From: Prorocentrum cordatum
Lineage: Eukaryota; Sar; Dinophyceae; Prorocentrales; Prorocentraceae
Direction of reading: 5' to 3'
Length of the DNA: 64,000 nt
Assembly (NCBI GenBank): GCA_963575745.1
Contig: CAUYUJ010022392.1
Coordinates: forward strand, 152,001 to 216,000
This document shows positions 62,856 through 64,000 of this stretch, one piece after another (positions within the stretch are counted from its first letter, which is position 1; each line of letters begins with the position of its first letter). The position numbers and the translations under genes were made by a program. The notes beneath the pieces are model-generated. The model worked only from the letters and a program-made list of their open reading frames with translations, was not told where the DNA came from and searched no databases.

Positions 62856-64000
62856 ATGGCGGGCAAAGGTGTGACTCGCGGTCCAGGAAGCGCTAGGGCT
62901 CAGGACCCTGGCATACAGTGGGACTGTCAGCAGTGTGGAAGATATGTCAAGCAACATCACTGGCGGTGCCTATGTGGATGTAGCTATGGTCAGAGCGAAC
63001 ATATGAAACCGAAGACAGGTGGCCCCTTCGCGCACGCTCAGCAACAGAGGATGAGAGCCGCCAGCTTGCCGAGGCACCAGAAGAAAGAAGATGAACGCCA
63101 GATCAAATCCTTCATCGCCAAGGTAGTTCCAGCCACCCGTGCTGAGGTCATGGCGTCAGCCAGAGGACGAGAACTGTTTCAGGAGCCACCTACGGAGATC
63201 AAAGAGCTCAAGAGTTTCAAGCAAGCCAATCGTGAAAGGCTAAACAAGTTAGCCAAACTAGCCATCGCTGCTCGTGAAGCAGGACATGGAGATCAGATGA
63301 TTTTGGAAGAGATGAGCATCATCAAACTAATGCAAGCTACGACTGAGTCCGTCACCAGGCAGCTGAATGACCTTCGCCAAGCCAAGGACCGCGTCCTCGA
63401 CCGCATCAAAGGCATCAAGGATCGCGTCAAGGGCCTCATTGATGATGAGCGCCAGGCGGAGGACGAGCTCGAGCGCATCCGCTCCAGCATCGCCGAGCTC
63501 GAGGACCTGGCGGATGCGCAGGAGGATGACGACATGGACGACGACCAAGGAGGAGGAGCAGGCGGCGGCGCCGCAGCGGCCAAGTGTGCTGATCACCCGA
63601 TCCACACGCCGCGCGGCATGCGGGCCTACCCTGCGGGGGCTGCACCCCCTGCGGCAGCGGCAGCTGCGGCCAGTGCCGCACACGCCGCGCCGTCGGGAGG
63701 CCCAATGCACCCGCCGCCTGCCGCACCTCCTCCGTATTGTGGCCATGGCATACCACCTCCGCCACCGCCCGCCCAGCAGCCAGCTCAGGAGATAGTCCAG
63801 ATGCAGTTCATGATTACTCAGATGCTCACCATCCAAGCCAACCAGGACCAGCGCATGAAGGAGATAACGCAGTACTTGCAGACGCAGCAGAACATTGCAG
63901 CCCCAGCCATGGGGTTTACAGCAGGGGCCCAGCCACCGCATCAGGCTGGGCCCCCGCAAGCTGGCACACCAAAGTCGACGGCGACACCAGAGGAATCACC
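62856..64000 (+). CDS. Zinc-ribbon/coiled-coil protein, likely LINE ORF1-like (partial, runs off window)
   Basis: The frame stays open for 381 codons from ATG at 62856 to the window edge. It begins MAGKGVTRGPGSARAQDPGI. Residues 22-42 hold W-x-C-x2-C then W-x-C-x-C-x-C, a zinc-ribbon-like cluster. Residues about 60-165 are basic and helical. Residues about 166-230 (TRQLNDLRQAKDRVLDRIKG, then DDERQAEDELERIRSSIAEL) form a likely coiled coil ending in an acidic patch (DDDMDDD). Residues 231-320 are Ala/Pro-rich, then a helical MQFMITQMLTIQANQDQRM. A nucleic-acid-binding finger, coiled coil and Pro-rich tail fit the ORF1/gag-like protein upstream of LINE reverse transcriptase, but a host gene is possible. 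The ATG has a reasonable context (AAGATGG). The frame is also open upstream to the GGA array, so an earlier start or exon is possible. Confidence 0.65.
   Translation, partial: MAGKGVTRGPGSARAQDPGIQWDCQQCGRYVKQHHWRCLCGCSYGQSEHMKPKTGGPFAHAQQQRMRAASLPRHQKKEDERQIKSFIAKVVPATRAEVMASARGRELFQEPPTEIKELKSFKQANRERLNKLAKLAIAAREAGHGDQMILEEMSIIKLMQATTESVTRQLNDLRQAKDRVLDRIKGIKDRVKGLIDDERQAEDELERIRSSIAELEDLADAQEDDDMDDDQGGGAGGGAAAAKCADHPIHTPRGMRAYPAGAAPPAAAAAAASAAHAAPSGGPMHPPPAAPPPYCGHGIPPPPPPAQQPAQEIVQMQFMITQMLTIQANQDQRMKEITQYLQTQQNIAAPAMGFTAGAQPPHQAGPPQAGTPKSTATPEES

Noticed and set aside
1-64000. Dinoflagellate spliced-leader gene or relic (CCATTTTGGCTCAAG)
   Set aside because: Only partial chance matches such as CCATTTTGG (4374 and in the 89-bp array) were seen, none followed by CTCAAG, so retroposed spliced-leader mRNAs cannot be claimed.

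Overview
The window looks like gene-poor nuclear DNA from a large-genome microbial eukaryote, most likely a dinoflagellate. The reasons are high GC, very dense microsatellites and minisatellites, many short terminal-inverted-repeat elements, remnants of LINEs and of a cut-and-paste transposase, and only scattered exon-sized coding signals. The species call is inference. No dinoflagellate spliced-leader sequence, rRNA gene or functional tRNA gene was seen. There are no bacterial operons, ribosome binding sites or CRISPR arrays. A run of exactly 100 N (37576-37675) is an assembly gap.

Layout. 1-2.2 kb is a repeat-cored element (copy A) that recurs in opposite orientation at 46.5-48.0 kb (copy B). 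2.2-6.0 kb is degenerate tandem repeats. 6-22 kb is a patchwork of short mobile elements, a tRNA-like SINE dimer, GGA/TCC tracts, a LINE 3'-end relic (15.0-15.35 kb), an exact 90-bp inverted duplication (17.46/18.26 kb) and one copy of a second composite element (20.03-20.62 kb). 22.6-24.15 kb is a decayed LINE with zinc-finger-like and RNase H-like segments. A 5'-truncated relative lies at 41.03-41.32 kb. 26.56-27.56 kb is the longer copy of the composite element, with an expanded 83-bp array. 28.1-29.6 kb is a frameshifted transposase-like gene resembling the KDZ/Zisupton group. 30.8-38.8 kb is dominated by CAC/CA repeats around the assembly gap. 39-49 kb holds several tandem families and a nested insertion with a 23-bp target duplication. 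50-62.5 kb is MITEs, minisatellites and GGA/TCC tracts, ending in a 1.7-kb GGA-rich array. 62.86-64.0 kb carries the best intact reading frame: at least 381 codons, zinc-ribbon-like and coiled-coil, open at the window edge, resembling a LINE ORF1 or gag-like protein.

No pathway of cooperating cellular genes can be described. The clearest biological story is transposon ecology. At least four short inverted-repeat element families, one retroposon-like non-coding family, LINE relics and one transposase relic are interleaved, and GGA/TCC tracts and minisatellites repeatedly sit inside or exactly at the edges of these elements. Most long open frames here are low-complexity translations of repeats and are not annotated as genes.
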